Assembly (NCBI RefSeq): GCF_030719295.1
Contig: NZ_CP120997.1
Coordinates: 2,728,001 to 2,792,000 of the forward strand
Source of the DNA: Streptomyces sp. Mut1
Lineage (GTDB): Bacteria > Actinomycetota > Actinomycetes > Streptomycetales > Streptomycetaceae
Reading direction: 5' to 3'
Length of the DNA: 64,000 nt
Shown here: positions 43,525 through 52,453 of the stretch, piece by piece
How the letters are laid out: each line of letters begins with the position of its first letter
Position numbering within the stretch: the stretch's first letter is position 1
Notes under the pieces: model-generated
The model's database searches: none
What the model saw: the letters and a program-made list of their open reading frames with translations, nothing else
What the model was told of the DNA's origin: nothing
Position numbers and translations under genes: made by a program

Positions 43525-45104
43525 GCCATGCCTCCGTCCTGCTGGTGGGCCTGCACACTACCCGCGCCGGGCGCCGCCTGGTGCGGGATGCGGGCCTCTT
43601 CCGGTTCCGCGGATTCCGGCGGGGGCGCGGCGGCCTCGGCGGCGGCCTCGCGGCCGGCGATGACCTCGTTGACGGCGTCCAGGACGCCCCGGTAGCCGGA
43701 GCAGCGGCAGAGGTTGCCGCACAGCGCCCGGCGGGTCTCCAGCTCGCTGGGGGCGTGGTTGCCCTCCAGGAGGTCGTGGACGGTCATCGCCATGCCGGGG
43801 ATGCAGAAGCCGCACTGGACGGCCCCGCAGGAGGCCAGCGCCCGCTGCACGTCGGACGGTTCCCCGTCGACGGCCAGGCCCTCGACCGTACGGACCTCGC
43901 TGCCGGCCGTGGTGGCGGCGGGGACCAGGCAGGAGGCGACGAGACGGCCGTCCACCTGGACGTTGCACGCCCCGCACTCGCCCTGCGAGCAGCCGTCCTT
44001 GGCACCGGCCAGGCCGAGGCGCTCGCGCAGCACGTAGAGCAGCGACTCACCGATCCAGGCATCGGTGACGGGCCGGTCCACGCCGTTCACGTGCAGCGTG
44101 TACGAGGCGGCGGGGTGCTCGCTGGGCAGCGGGGGCCCGGCGGCGGGCGGGGTGTCGGACGCCTCCGCCACGGGCTCCGGTCCGGCGTCCGGGACGACGT
44201 CCTCGTCCGCCGGTACGGATGCGGGTGCCGGCCGTTCGGCGGCTTCGGGCTGCTCTCCGGCGGCCGGCCGCGCCTCGGGGAGTTCCGACGGGACACCCGG
44301 GGTGGCGTCGGAGGGGACGTTCGAGAGCGCGTCCGAGAGCGCGTCCGACGGAGCGTCTTCGCGGCTCCGGGCAGGCGCGTCATCAGCGGCGGCGGCATCG
44401 GGCGCGTTCTCGGCGGCCTGTTCCGCTTCCGCTTCGGCGTCCGTTTCGGCTTCCGTTTCCGCTTCCGCGGCCGAAGGCTCCGCCGGCGGAGGCTCCGGCG
44501 CCAAAGGCTCCGGCGCCGGTTCCCGCGTCGCCCACGGCGCGGTCGCGCCGCCCGGCAGGGTCGCGGGGCGGTCCGCGTACCAGTCGGCGGCCGGCGGGGC
44601 GGTGTAGAGCTCGCCGGAGTCGTCGGAGAGCGGCCCGGACGCCGGGGTCTCCGGGGCCTCCGGGGCAGGCGGCGGCCAGGCCGTGGCGTCGACGGACCAC
44701 TGACCGGTGGCGGCCGGGTCGCCCGCGTACGGCTCCTGGTAGGGGCTCGGCGGCTGCTGCGCCCCGGGGGGCGGGTAGCCGTAGCCGGACTGCTGGTTCG
44801 GGTCGGGCCAGTGCACCGCGCCCTGCGCGGGCGGCTGCGCCTGCGTGCCGTGCTCCTGCTGCCCGGCCTGCGGCGGCGGGGGCTGGACGGCCCAGTTGCC
44901 GGTGGCGGCGGGGTCGAGCCCGGCGGCGGGGGTCAGCGGCAGGATCATCGGCGGCACGTATCCGTGGCCGGGGGCGGCCAGCGGGATGTCCGCGAGATCC
45001 TCCGGCGGCAGGTGGACGAAGGCGGTCGCCTCGCCGTCGTACTCCCCGCCCTGCGGGGTCGGCTCCCAGCCGCCGTGCTGCTCGGCGGGGTTCTCCTTGC
45101 TCAC
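43521..45104 (-). CDS. 2Fe-2S subunit of the molybdenum hydroxylase with long disordered extension
   Basis: 527 residues, where the family usually has about 160-200. Residues 333-490 are the normal two-domain iron-sulfur subunit: plant-type cluster C372, C377, C380, C392 (DGCSQGECGAC) and second cluster C431, C434, C466, C468 (CGFC and CRCSG). The first 332 residues are Pro/Ala/Glu/Gly-rich without predicted fold (AEAETEAETDAEAEAEQA; SDALSDALSNVPSD). A short Ala/Pro/Gln tail ends the protein. It overlaps both partners by 4 bases (ATGA). Confidence 0.9.
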   Translation of the reverse strand: MSKENPAEQHGGWEPTPQGGEYDGEATAFVHLPPEDLADIPLAAPGHGYVPPMILPLTPAAGLDPAATGNWAVQPPPPQAGQQEHGTQAQPPAQGAVHWPDPNQQSGYGYPPPGAQQPPSPYQEPYAGDPAATGQWSVDATAWPPPAPEAPETPASGPLSDDSGELYTAPPAADWYADRPATLPGGATAPWATREPAPEPLAPEPPPAEPSAAEAETEAETDAEAEAEQAAENAPDAAAADDAPARSREDAPSDALSDALSNVPSDATPGVPSELPEARPAAGEQPEAAERPAPASVPADEDVVPDAGPEPVAEASDTPPAAGPPLPSEHPAASYTLHVNGVDRPVTDAWIGESLLYVLRERLGLAGAKDGCSQGECGACNVQVDGRLVASCLVPAATTAGSEVRTVEGLAVDGEPSDVQRALASCGAVQCGFCIPGMAMTVHDLLEGNHAPSELETRRALCGNLCRCSGYRGVLDAVNEVIAGREAAAEAAAPPPESAEPEEARIPHQAAPGAGSVQAHQQDGGMA

Positions 45105-45997
45105 GACAGTGCCCTCCCCAGCGCGCGTCGGGCCAGCGCGGCGACGGTGCGCCGCAGATGCAGTACGGCGGGGGGCAGCGGCGGTGCCTGGCCCCCGTCG
45201 GCGGGTGGTTCCTGGTCCGGGATGCAGGCGGCCGCGACGTACTCGCCGAAGGCGGCCAGCGCGTCGGGCGCGAGGCCGCGCGCCCCGTCCCAGTCGATCA
45301 GCGAGGCGATCCAGCGCTCGGCCTCCAGCGGGCGCAGCGGCATCGGCGCGATGGCGCCGACCGCGCAGCGCACCCCGCGCCTGGCCGGGTCGAGGACGAT
45401 CGCGACGGAGGCGGTGGCGCGGCCGGGGCCGGTGCGCCCGGTGGCCTTGAGGAAGACCTGCGGGGCGTGCAGCAGGGGCACGCGGACGAAGCCGATCAGC
45501 TCGGCGGGCTCCAGCATCTCGCGCCCGGCCAGCAGGTGCGAGACCGGGATCTCACGGCGGGCGCCGCCGGGTCCCGCGATGACGAGTTCGGCCTCCAGCG
45601 CGGCGAGCACCGGAAGCGCGTCGCCGGTCGGGGCGGCGGTGGCGATGTTGCCGCCGAGCGTCCCGGCGTTGCGGATCTGCGGGGGGCCCGCGGCACGCGC
45701 GGAGGCGGCGAGCGCGGGGATGAGGGCCGCGAAGTCGGGCCGTCCCATGCGGGCGTGGGTCAGGCCGGCGCCCAGCAGGGCGTGACCGTCCTGGTAGTGC
45801 CAGCCGCGCAGCTCACTGATCCGGCCGAGACCGACCAGACCGGAGGGGCGCAGGAGCCCCTTGTTGACGGCCGACATCAGGTCCGTGCCGCCTGCCACGG
45901 GGACGGCGGCCGGCATGGCGCCGAGTGCCGCCACGGCCTCGTCCAGTGAGGCAGGCAGCGTGACGGACTGCGCCGCCTGCGGTGCGTGCGTGGTCAA
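45101..45997 (-). CDS. FAD-binding subunit of the molybdenum hydroxylase
   Basis: 298 residues if it starts at TTG 45997 (LTTHAPQ, with AAGGGG upstream); ATG 46087 would add 30 unlikely residues. The FAD-binding pattern is VPVAGGTDLMSAVNKGLLRPSGLVGL and IRNAGTLGGNIATAAPTGDALPVLAAL. Its C-terminal domain begins near GFVRVPLL. It transfers electrons to NAD or another acceptor. It is the first gene of the three-subunit operon. Confidence 0.85.
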   Translation of the reverse strand: MTTHAPQAAQSVTLPASLDEAVAALGAMPAAVPVAGGTDLMSAVNKGLLRPSGLVGLGRISELRGWHYQDGHALLGAGLTHARMGRPDFAALIPALAASARAAGPPQIRNAGTLGGNIATAAPTGDALPVLAALEAELVIAGPGGARREIPVSHLLAGREMLEPAELIGFVRVPLLHAPQVFLKATGRTGPGRATASVAIVLDPARRGVRCAVGAIAPMPLRPLEAERWIASLIDWDGARGLAPDALAAFGEYVAAACIPDQEPPADGGQAPPLPPAVLHLRRTVAALARRALGRALS

Positions 45998-46300
45998 CCC
46001 AGCTGCCCCTTCCCGGTGTCCCGGCGCTCCCGCCTGTTTCGCCGTACGGTACGTGCTCGAAGCCCGGACGTGGCAACTCTGGCACATCTTCGGACCGGCC
46101 CGACGCGCAGGTCCGCGAAGGGAGCATCCGTCCGCAGTCAGGGTAATGGTCCCGGTTTCCCGACTGTTCGGCGGTGAGTTCCCTTTGCCGGTCTTCTGTG
46201 TACTCGTACGGCTTCATCCGTTCCGGGAGTACCCCGCTTCATGACGCCGCCACCACGGTCGCAGGGACCGTGGTGGCGGGAGAGGGCGTTGCGGCCTGGC
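45998..46300. other. Spacer between hexosaminidase 3' end and the hydroxylase operon
   Basis: Holds the hydroxylase-operon promoter region and, at 46247-46279, a 13-bp hairpin (CCGCCACCACGGT with its complement, loop CGCAGGG) that should end the hexosaminidase transcript. No gene seen. Confidence 0.55.
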
Positions 46301-47935
46301 TCACACGTTCGGGGGTGCTCCCTCGATCGGGCGTCCGAGAATGCCGGGGCGCTTCTGCCAGGGCAGCGGGCCGGACGGCGGCCGGTAGCCGACGCCGAGC
46401 GCGTCGAGCCGGGCGTAGTGGGCGTTCATGCGGCGCTCGAAGCCGGCGAAGTCCCGTTCGGCGGGGGCGGGCAGGGCCGACCAGGCGACCTCGGCGAAGG
46501 CGGCGAGACGGGGGAAGACCTGGTAGTCGACGCGGGAGCGGTTCTGCATGACCTCGGACCAGACGTTGGCCTGGGTGCCGAGGACGTGCCGGGCCGCTTC
46601 CTCGCCCAGGGCCGGCGGAACGGGTTCGAAGCGGTAGACGTCCTCCAGGGTGCGGACGTATCCGATGGGCATCGGCTCGTCGGGGCCGCCGTGCTGACGG
46701 TGGTCCAGGTAGACCTGCTGCTCGGGGCACATCACCACGTCGTGCCCGGCCTCGGCGGCCGCGATGCCGCCGGCGTAGCCGCGCCAGGAGGAGACGGCGG
46801 CGCCGGGGGCGAGGCCGCCCTCCAGGATCTCGTCCCAGCCGATGAGCCGGCGGCCGCGCGCGGTGAGCCAGGTGTCGAAGTGGCGGATGAACCAGGACTG
46901 GAGCTCGTCCTCGTCGGCGAGGCCGAGTTCCTTGATGCGGGCCTGGGCGGCCGGCGACTGCTTCCACTGGTCCTTGGGGCACTCGTCGCCGCCGATGTGG
47001 ACGAACGGCGAGGTCTCCGGCGGGAAGAGTTCGAGGAGTTCCTCGAAGACGCCCTCGTAGAACCGCAGGACGTGGTCGGTGGGGGCCAGGACGTTCGGGG
47101 TGACGCCCCAGTCGTCCCAGACGGTGAGGGCCGCGGTGTCGACGACGTCGGTGTTGCCGAGCTCCGGGTAGGCGCTGATGGCGGCCTGCGAGTGGCCCGG
47201 GATGTCGATCTCGGGGACGACCCGGATGTGCCGGGCGGCGGCGTACGCCACGATCTCGCGGATGTCGTCCTGGGTGTAGTAGCCGCCGTGCGGCATCTCG
47301 TCCCAGAGCTCGGACGCGCGGTGGCCGTACTTGGTGCGGGCCCGCCAGGCGCCGATCTCGGTCAGGCGCGGGTGGCGCTTGATCTCGACGCGCCAGCCCT
47401 GGTCGTCGCTGAGGTGGAAGTGGAAGACGTTCAGCTTGTGGGCGGCGAGCAGGTCGAGGTAGCGCAGGACGTCGTCCTTGGGCATGAAGTGCCGCGCCAC
47501 GTCGAGCATCAGGCCGCGCCAGCCGAAGCGGGGCGCGTCCTCGATGTCGGTGAATCCGAAGCCGGCCGTGGCGGCTTCGCCGACGGGCGCCCGGCGGAAG
47601 GCCTCGGGGCCGAGCAGCTGGCGCAGTGTCTGGGCGCCCCAGAAGACCCCGGCGGGGCTGCCGCCGGTGATGGCGACGCTCTCGTCCGGTCCGGTGGTCA
47701 GCCGGTAGCCCTCGGGCTCCAGGGAGTCGTCGGTGCGCAGCACGATCGCGCGCGGGGCGGTGTCGGTGCCGGGCGCGAGGGGCAGGCCGAAGGCGGCGCC
47801 CAGGGTGGCGCGCAGCCAGCGCTCGGTGGTTTCGGTGCCGGGGGCCGCCGCGATGGTGGTGGACGGATCGAGGACGAATCCGCACCGCCCCCGGTCGTCG
47901 GCGCGCAGGGGCGCCGGGATCAGTTCCAGGTCCAT
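46301..47935 (-). CDS. GH20 beta-N-acetylhexosaminidase
   Basis: 544 residues. It removes terminal GlcNAc from chito-oligosaccharides. N-terminal GH20b-like domain to about 130, then the catalytic TIM barrel starting RFGWRGLMLDVARHFMP. The substrate-assisted pair D317-E318 is in FVHIGGDECPK; further active-site residues are in FHFHLSDDQGWRVE. No signal peptide is seen, so it acts inside the cell on imported oligosaccharides. It lies 4 bases after the sugar permease and is the last gene of the importer operon. Confidence 0.93.
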   Translation of the reverse strand: MDLELIPAPLRADDRGRCGFVLDPSTTIAAAPGTETTERWLRATLGAAFGLPLAPGTDTAPRAIVLRTDDSLEPEGYRLTTGPDESVAITGGSPAGVFWGAQTLRQLLGPEAFRRAPVGEAATAGFGFTDIEDAPRFGWRGLMLDVARHFMPKDDVLRYLDLLAAHKLNVFHFHLSDDQGWRVEIKRHPRLTEIGAWRARTKYGHRASELWDEMPHGGYYTQDDIREIVAYAAARHIRVVPEIDIPGHSQAAISAYPELGNTDVVDTAALTVWDDWGVTPNVLAPTDHVLRFYEGVFEELLELFPPETSPFVHIGGDECPKDQWKQSPAAQARIKELGLADEDELQSWFIRHFDTWLTARGRRLIGWDEILEGGLAPGAAVSSWRGYAGGIAAAEAGHDVVMCPEQQVYLDHRQHGGPDEPMPIGYVRTLEDVYRFEPVPPALGEEAARHVLGTQANVWSEVMQNRSRVDYQVFPRLAAFAEVAWSALPAPAERDFAGFERRMNAHYARLDALGVGYRPPSGPLPWQKRPGILGRPIEGAPPNV

Positions 47936-47939
47936 GACG

Positions 47940-48788
47940 TCAGTCCTTAACCGCTCCGCCGAGTCCGGAGACCAGGCGTCGCTGTACGAGTACGAAGAAG
48001 ACCAGCACGGGCACGGTCATCACCGTCGAGGCTGCCATGATCCCGCCCCAGTCGTTCTCGTCGGGTTTGAAGAAGACCAGCAGCGCCATCGGGAGCGTCG
48101 ACTGGGAGGTGTCGCTGATGATGAAGGACTTCGCGAAGAGGAAGTCGTTCCAGGTGGAGATGAACGAGAAGACGCTGGTCGCCACGAGGCCGGGGAGGAC
48201 CAGCGGGAAGAGGATCTGCCACAGGAAGCGGGTGCGGCTCGCCCCGTCGATGTAAGCGGCCTCCTCCAGGGCCTCCGGCACGGCCCGGACGAATCCGCGC
48301 AGCATCCAGATGGCGAAGGGCAGTGAGAACGCCAGGTGCGGCAGGATCAGCGAACCGAGCGTGTTCAGCTGCCCGAAGTCCCGCATCAGGAAGAACAGCG
48401 GGATGGTCAGCGCCTCGACCGGCACCATCTGCGCGACCAGGAACATGATCAGCAGCGTGGTGCGGAAGCGGAATCTGAACCGGGTGACCGCGGTGGCCGC
48501 CAGGAAGGCGATGAGCGCGGAGGCGACGACGACCGTGCCGGCGACGAGCAGGCTGTTGAGGAAGTAGCGCCCGAAGTCCTGCTGCTGGAAGACCCGCCGG
48601 TAGGAGTCCAGGGACGGCGACAGGGTCCAGGGCCTGGGGTGCGTGGACTGGATCTCGCCCGCCGGTTTGAACGCGGAGAGCACCATCCAGTAGAGCGGGA
48701 AGGCGACGGCGGCGGCGATCAGCAGGGCCGCCGCCTCGGCGGCGAGCCGGCCGGGCCGGCGGACGCGCCACAGGGTGGGCGGGCTCAC
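47940..48788 (-). CDS. Sugar ABC transporter permease, MalG type
   Basis: 282 residues from GTG 48788, overlapping the upstream stop. Six membrane helices. EAA loop EALEEAAYIDGASRTRFLWQILFPLVLPG, the MalG-type sequence of CUT1 importers. Together with the MalF-type permease it forms the membrane channel; no ATPase is encoded nearby. Confidence 0.93.
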   Translation of the reverse strand: MSPPTLWRVRRPGRLAAEAAALLIAAAVAFPLYWMVLSAFKPAGEIQSTHPRPWTLSPSLDSYRRVFQQQDFGRYFLNSLLVAGTVVVASALIAFLAATAVTRFRFRFRTTLLIMFLVAQMVPVEALTIPLFFLMRDFGQLNTLGSLILPHLAFSLPFAIWMLRGFVRAVPEALEEAAYIDGASRTRFLWQILFPLVLPGLVATSVFSFISTWNDFLFAKSFIISDTSQSTLPMALLVFFKPDENDWGGIMAASTVMTVPVLVFFVLVQRRLVSGLGGAVKD

Positions 48789-49753
48789 AGTTCCTCCCCC
48801 TGACGCCGGACCAGGCGCAGGTACACGAGCGTGACGGCGAGCAGGATCAGCAGCATCACGACGCCGATCGCCGAGCCGAGGCTGTACTGCGAGGACGCGA
48901 ACGCCTTCTGGTACGCGTACACGTTGAGCACCAGGTTCTGTCCGGCGATGCCGCCGCCGTTGGTCATGACGTAGATCTGCGTGAACACCTTGAAGTCCCA
49001 GATGACCGACTGGATGGTGACGACGGTCAGGATCGGCCGCAGCATCGGGGCCGTGACCGACCGCCAGATCCGCCACTGCGAGGCGCCGTCCAGCGCGGCC
49101 GCCTCCAGCACCTCGGCGGGGATCGCCCGGATGCCCGCGTAGACGGTCACCATCACGAACGGGAAGGAGCACCAGAGGACTTCGAGGAGCACCAGCGCGA
49201 AGGCGCTGTAGCGCCCGTACGTCCAGGAGTGGTCGCCGAGGCCGAGGATCCGGTTGACGGGGCCGAAGTCGGCGTCGAAGAGGAAGACCCAGACGGTGGA
49301 CCCGGTGATCGCGGGCGTCGCCCAGGCGCCGAGCGCGGCCATCATGAGCGCGAGCCGGGGCACGGCCCGTATCCGGGTCAGCAGGACGGCCAGGGCGCAG
49401 CCGACGAGGAGTGTGGCCAGGACGCAGGCCGTGGCGAAGACCACGGTGGCGGCGAGCACCTGCCAGAACTGGCTGTCGCCGAACAGGGCCGTGTAGTTGC
49501 CGAATCCCTGGAAGGTGGCCGGTTCGCCGCCGCTGACCTGGGCCTGGGTGTACTCCAGGAAGGAGATCAGGCCGAGCTGGTAGATCGGGTAGACCAGCAG
49601 CCCGCCGAGCAGGACGAGCGCGGGCAGCAGGTAGAGCCAGGGTGTCCAGCCCGGCCGCCGGGCCGGTGAGACCGGGCGGCGGCGCGGGGAGCGTGCGGGA
49701 CGGCCCGGCGCGGGCGTGGGGGGCGCGTGGTACGCCGTGCTGTTCGCGGTCAT
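48785..49753 (-). CDS. Sugar ABC transporter permease, MalF type
   Basis: 322 residues. A Pro/Arg-rich cytoplasmic N-terminus of about 35 residues and six helices. EAA loop EVLEAAALDGASQWRIWRSVTAPMLRP. CUT1 family. Its start is 2 bases from the binding-protein stop, so the four genes form one operon. Confidence 0.93.
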   Translation of the reverse strand: MTANSTAYHAPPTPAPGRPARSPRRRPVSPARRPGWTPWLYLLPALVLLGGLLVYPIYQLGLISFLEYTQAQVSGGEPATFQGFGNYTALFGDSQFWQVLAATVVFATACVLATLLVGCALAVLLTRIRAVPRLALMMAALGAWATPAITGSTVWVFLFDADFGPVNRILGLGDHSWTYGRYSAFALVLLEVLWCSFPFVMVTVYAGIRAIPAEVLEAAALDGASQWRIWRSVTAPMLRPILTVVTIQSVIWDFKVFTQIYVMTNGGGIAGQNLVLNVYAYQKAFASSQYSLGSAIGVVMLLILLAVTLVYLRLVRRQGEEL

Positions 49754-49755
49754 CG

Positions 49756-51060
49756 TCAGCCCGCGTCGGCGAACGCCGCGTCCATCTTCTTCGCGGCGTC
49801 GTCCGATGCCTTCGCCACGTCCTTACGGCCGCTGACGATCTCCTGGAACATCGTGGGCAGGATCAGCGAGGAGTCGATCTGTCCCCAGGCCGGGGACGCG
49901 GGGACGAACCTGGCTCCGGCGGCGAGCGTCCTGACGAAGGGTTCGACGAACGGCTCGCGCTTCGCGGCTGCGGCCCGTACGTCGCTGTAGGTCGGCAGGA
50001 AGCCCATCGCGTCGAACATCCGTGCCTGGGTCTCCTTGCCGGTCAGCTCCTTCATCAGGGCGACGGCCAGGGTGCGGTGCTTGCTGCTCTTCAGCACGCC
50101 GATGTTGTTGCCGCCCGCGAACGCGGGTGCGACGGAGCCCTCGGCGACGCCCGGCAGCGGCACCACGGCGTACTTGCCCTTGACGCTGCCGGCCTCCACG
50201 GCGGCGTGGCTGAAGTCGCCGCCGATGGCCATGGCGGCCTTGCCGGAGGCGAAGGCGGTGACGGTCGCGTTGCCGCCCATGGCCGCGCACTTGGCGGGCG
50301 GGCAGTTGGTGTCGCCGAACAGCGAGGTGTAGGCCTCGATGCCCTCGCGGGCCTTCGGGCTGTTGATGGCCGCCTTGTACGAGGAGCCGTCCCGGTCGGC
50401 CAGTTCGCCGCCGTTGGCCCAGATGAACGGCATCGCGCCGTAGGTGTAGGCGCCGCCGACGGCGAGCCCGTACATGCCGGGCTTCGCCTGGTGGACCTTC
50501 TTCGCGGTGGAGATCAGTTCGGCCTGGGACTTGGGTGCCTCGATCCCCAGGTCCGCGAAGACGTCGGTGCGGTAGTACAGGGCGCGTACGCCGACGAAGA
50601 GCGGGGCCCCGTAGACCTTTTCGCCGACCGTCACGGACTGCCTGGCGGCCGGGTCGGTGTCCTTGGCGTCCGCCCAGTCGCCGAACTCGCCGGTGATGTC
50701 GGCGAGTCCGCCGTCCTTGACGTATCCGGCGGTGTCGGTGTTGCCGTACTCGATGAGGTCGGGGGCGCTCTTCGGGTCGTTGAAGGCGGCCTTGACGCGC
50801 TGGGCGCGGGTCTCGACCGGGATGTACTCGATCTCGGCCTTCGCGCCCTCGTGGGCCTTCTCGAAGGCGGCGACCGCGGTGTCGACGACCTTCTCCTTGG
50901 GCTTGTTGCCGACCTCCTGGAACAGCCAGACGCGGAGTGTGCCGGTCTTCTCGTCCCCCTTGGCTCCGGTGTCGGAGGTCTGCGGCGCGCAGGCGGTGGC
51001 CGTGAGGCCCGCCAGGACCAGCGCCGCGGCCGGGGCGGCGATTCGGGCAGAAAGCTTCAT
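49756..51060 (-). CDS. Sugar-binding lipoprotein of CUT1 importer
   Basis: 434 residues. Signal peptide with lipobox LTATAC (Cys at about 24). SBP-type features: LRVWLFQEVGNKPKEKVVDTAVAAFEKAHEGAKAEIEYI at the N-terminus, APDLIEYGNTDTAGYVKDGGLADIT, and YGAPLFVGVRALYYRTDVF. With a GH20 enzyme in the operon, a GlcNAc-containing oligosaccharide such as chitobiose is a reasonable ligand. In streptomycetes MsiK often powers such importers. Confidence 0.92.
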   Translation of the reverse strand: MKLSARIAAPAAALVLAGLTATACAPQTSDTGAKGDEKTGTLRVWLFQEVGNKPKEKVVDTAVAAFEKAHEGAKAEIEYIPVETRAQRVKAAFNDPKSAPDLIEYGNTDTAGYVKDGGLADITGEFGDWADAKDTDPAARQSVTVGEKVYGAPLFVGVRALYYRTDVFADLGIEAPKSQAELISTAKKVHQAKPGMYGLAVGGAYTYGAMPFIWANGGELADRDGSSYKAAINSPKAREGIEAYTSLFGDTNCPPAKCAAMGGNATVTAFASGKAAMAIGGDFSHAAVEAGSVKGKYAVVPLPGVAEGSVAPAFAGGNNIGVLKSSKHRTLAVALMKELTGKETQARMFDAMGFLPTYSDVRAAAAKREPFVEPFVRTLAAGARFVPASPAWGQIDSSLILPTMFQEIVSGRKDVAKASDDAAKKMDAAFADAG

Positions 51061-51068
51061 CCGGAACC

Positions 51069-51080
51069 CCTACCGGTAGG
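51069..51080 (-). promoter_or_regulatory. Palindrome in the binding-protein leader
   Basis: CCTACCGGTAGG is a perfect 12-bp palindrome 9-20 bases upstream of the ATG. A TTGC-n7-GCAA element lies at 51083-51097. Either may be an operator for a sugar-responsive regulator. Confidence 0.35.
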
Positions 51081-51220
51081 CATTGCAACATACGCAACGC
51101 TCGTTTCGTTCTGCACAACAGGCAGGAGAGTAGGTGCGGACCAGGGCGGCGACAAGTGGTCTCCACCACTCTGTGACCCGGCGAAGCAGCCCGTGCAACG
51201 CACCCGGTCCCGGACGACGA

Positions 51221-51260
51221 AGAACCCCCGGGGCACGCGGATGCGTGCCCCGGGGGTTCT
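51221..51260 (-). terminator. DUF3039 terminator
   Basis: A perfect 18-bp stem (51221-51238 with 51243-51260) and GGAT loop lie 40 bases beyond the DUF3039 stop. Confidence 0.85.
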
Positions 51261-51299
51261 CCCGGGTCGTTCAGCTCCTGCCGGTACCGGCCGCTGCGC

Positions 51300-51587
51300 C
51301 TACTTCTTGTCCTTGCCGCCCTTGTCCTTGTCGCCGCCGGCGCCCATGGACTCGTAGATCTCCTTGCACATCGGACAGACCGGGTACTTCTTGGGGTCGC
51401 GCCCCGGTACCCAGACCTTGCCGCACAGTGCGACCACGGGGGTGCCCTCCAGGGCACTCGCCATGATCTTGTCCTTCTGGACGTAATGGGCGTAGCGCTC
51501 GTGGTCGCCGTCGCCGTTCGACACCTGTGGCGTCGGCTCCACGAGGGTTCCGGTACCTGCCCCGCGCTCGGGCTCAAGAGTGCTCAT
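51300..51587 (-). CDS. DUF3039 zinc-ribbon-like small protein
   Basis: 95 residues from ATG 51587. Central conserved part YAHYVQKDKIMASALEGTPVVALCGKVWVPGRDPKKYPVCPMCKEIYE, with one lone Cys and a C-x-x-C pair that could bind zinc. The tail is lysine/aspartate-rich (DKDKGGKDKK). It is a conserved actinobacterial family of unknown role. Encoded 29 bases after yqgE in the same direction. Confidence 0.88.
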   Translation of the reverse strand: MSTLEPERGAGTGTLVEPTPQVSNGDGDHERYAHYVQKDKIMASALEGTPVVALCGKVWVPGRDPKKYPVCPMCKEIYESMGAGGDKDKGGKDKK

Positions 51588-51616
51588 AACCGCCAAGCGT
51601 ACTGAAAGACGGGACA

Positions 51617-52177
51617 TCAGTTCAGCGAAGGGTCGTCCGGATACGTGGCGATCATGGCCAGTTCGCTGCGCTGGCGGCGCAGGACCGCACGCCACAGGCC
51701 CTCCGGGCGCGGCGAGGAGACATCTCCGGGTTCCGACTCGACGACGTACCAGGCGCCCTCGGACAGCTCCGACTCCAGCTGCCCCGGCCCCCAGCCCGCG
51801 TACCCCGCGAAGATCCGCAGCGATCCGACGGCCGCGGCCAGCAGCTCCGGCGGGGCCTCCAGGTCGACCAATCCGATCGCCCCGTACACCCGGCGCCAGC
51901 CGAGAGGCCCCTCGCCGCCCGGGATCACCGCCACGCCGAGCGCCGAGTCCAGCGAGACGGGTCCGCCCTGGAAGACGACCTCGGGCTCGCCGGTCAGCCC
52001 GGCCCAGGTCGCCAGGATGTCCACGACGCCCACCGGGGTGGGGCGGTTGAGGACCACGCCGAGTGAGCCCTCCTCGTCGTGGTCGAGGAGCAGCACGACC
52101 GCGCGGTCGAAGTTCGGGTCCGCCAGGGCGGGCGCGGCCACGAGCAGCCGCCCTGTGAGCGAGGACACCTCGGTCAT
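51617..52177 (-). CDS. YqgE/AlgH family protein (UPF0301)
   Basis: 186 residues, the usual size. Conserved family pattern: LTGRLLVAAPALADPNFDRAVVLLLDHDEEGSLGVVLNRPT, then VFQGGPVSLDSALGV and FAGYAGWGPGQLESELSEGAW. Function unclear in any organism. ATG 52177. It is divergent from murA across 276 bases. Confidence 0.93.
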   Translation of the reverse strand: MTEVSSLTGRLLVAAPALADPNFDRAVVLLLDHDEEGSLGVVLNRPTPVGVVDILATWAGLTGEPEVVFQGGPVSLDSALGVAVIPGGEGPLGWRRVYGAIGLVDLEAPPELLAAAVGSLRIFAGYAGWGPGQLESELSEGAWYVVESEPGDVSSPRPEGLWRAVLRRQRSELAMIATYPDDPSLN

Positions 52178-52453
52178 GGCAGAAATGATCCCGCATCTTC
52201 GGCCCTCGCGGGGCCCAAGTGACCCGGCCGTCGCACTGGGTGCCCGAGCGCAGCTCAGGGCGCACGGGTGCATGAGGAGCGCACGCCGGGGCCGGGCATC
52301 CGGACGGTGACCCTCCGCAAGAGCCGAACAGCAGAGCGTGGCGCGGCGGTTCCCCATCGTTCGTACACCGCCCGTTCCCTTACGGAAGGGGCGCGCGGGC
52401 CCATTACCCTTTCGTTTGGCCCCCCTGCCCGACCACTCCGGAACGCGAGATCC

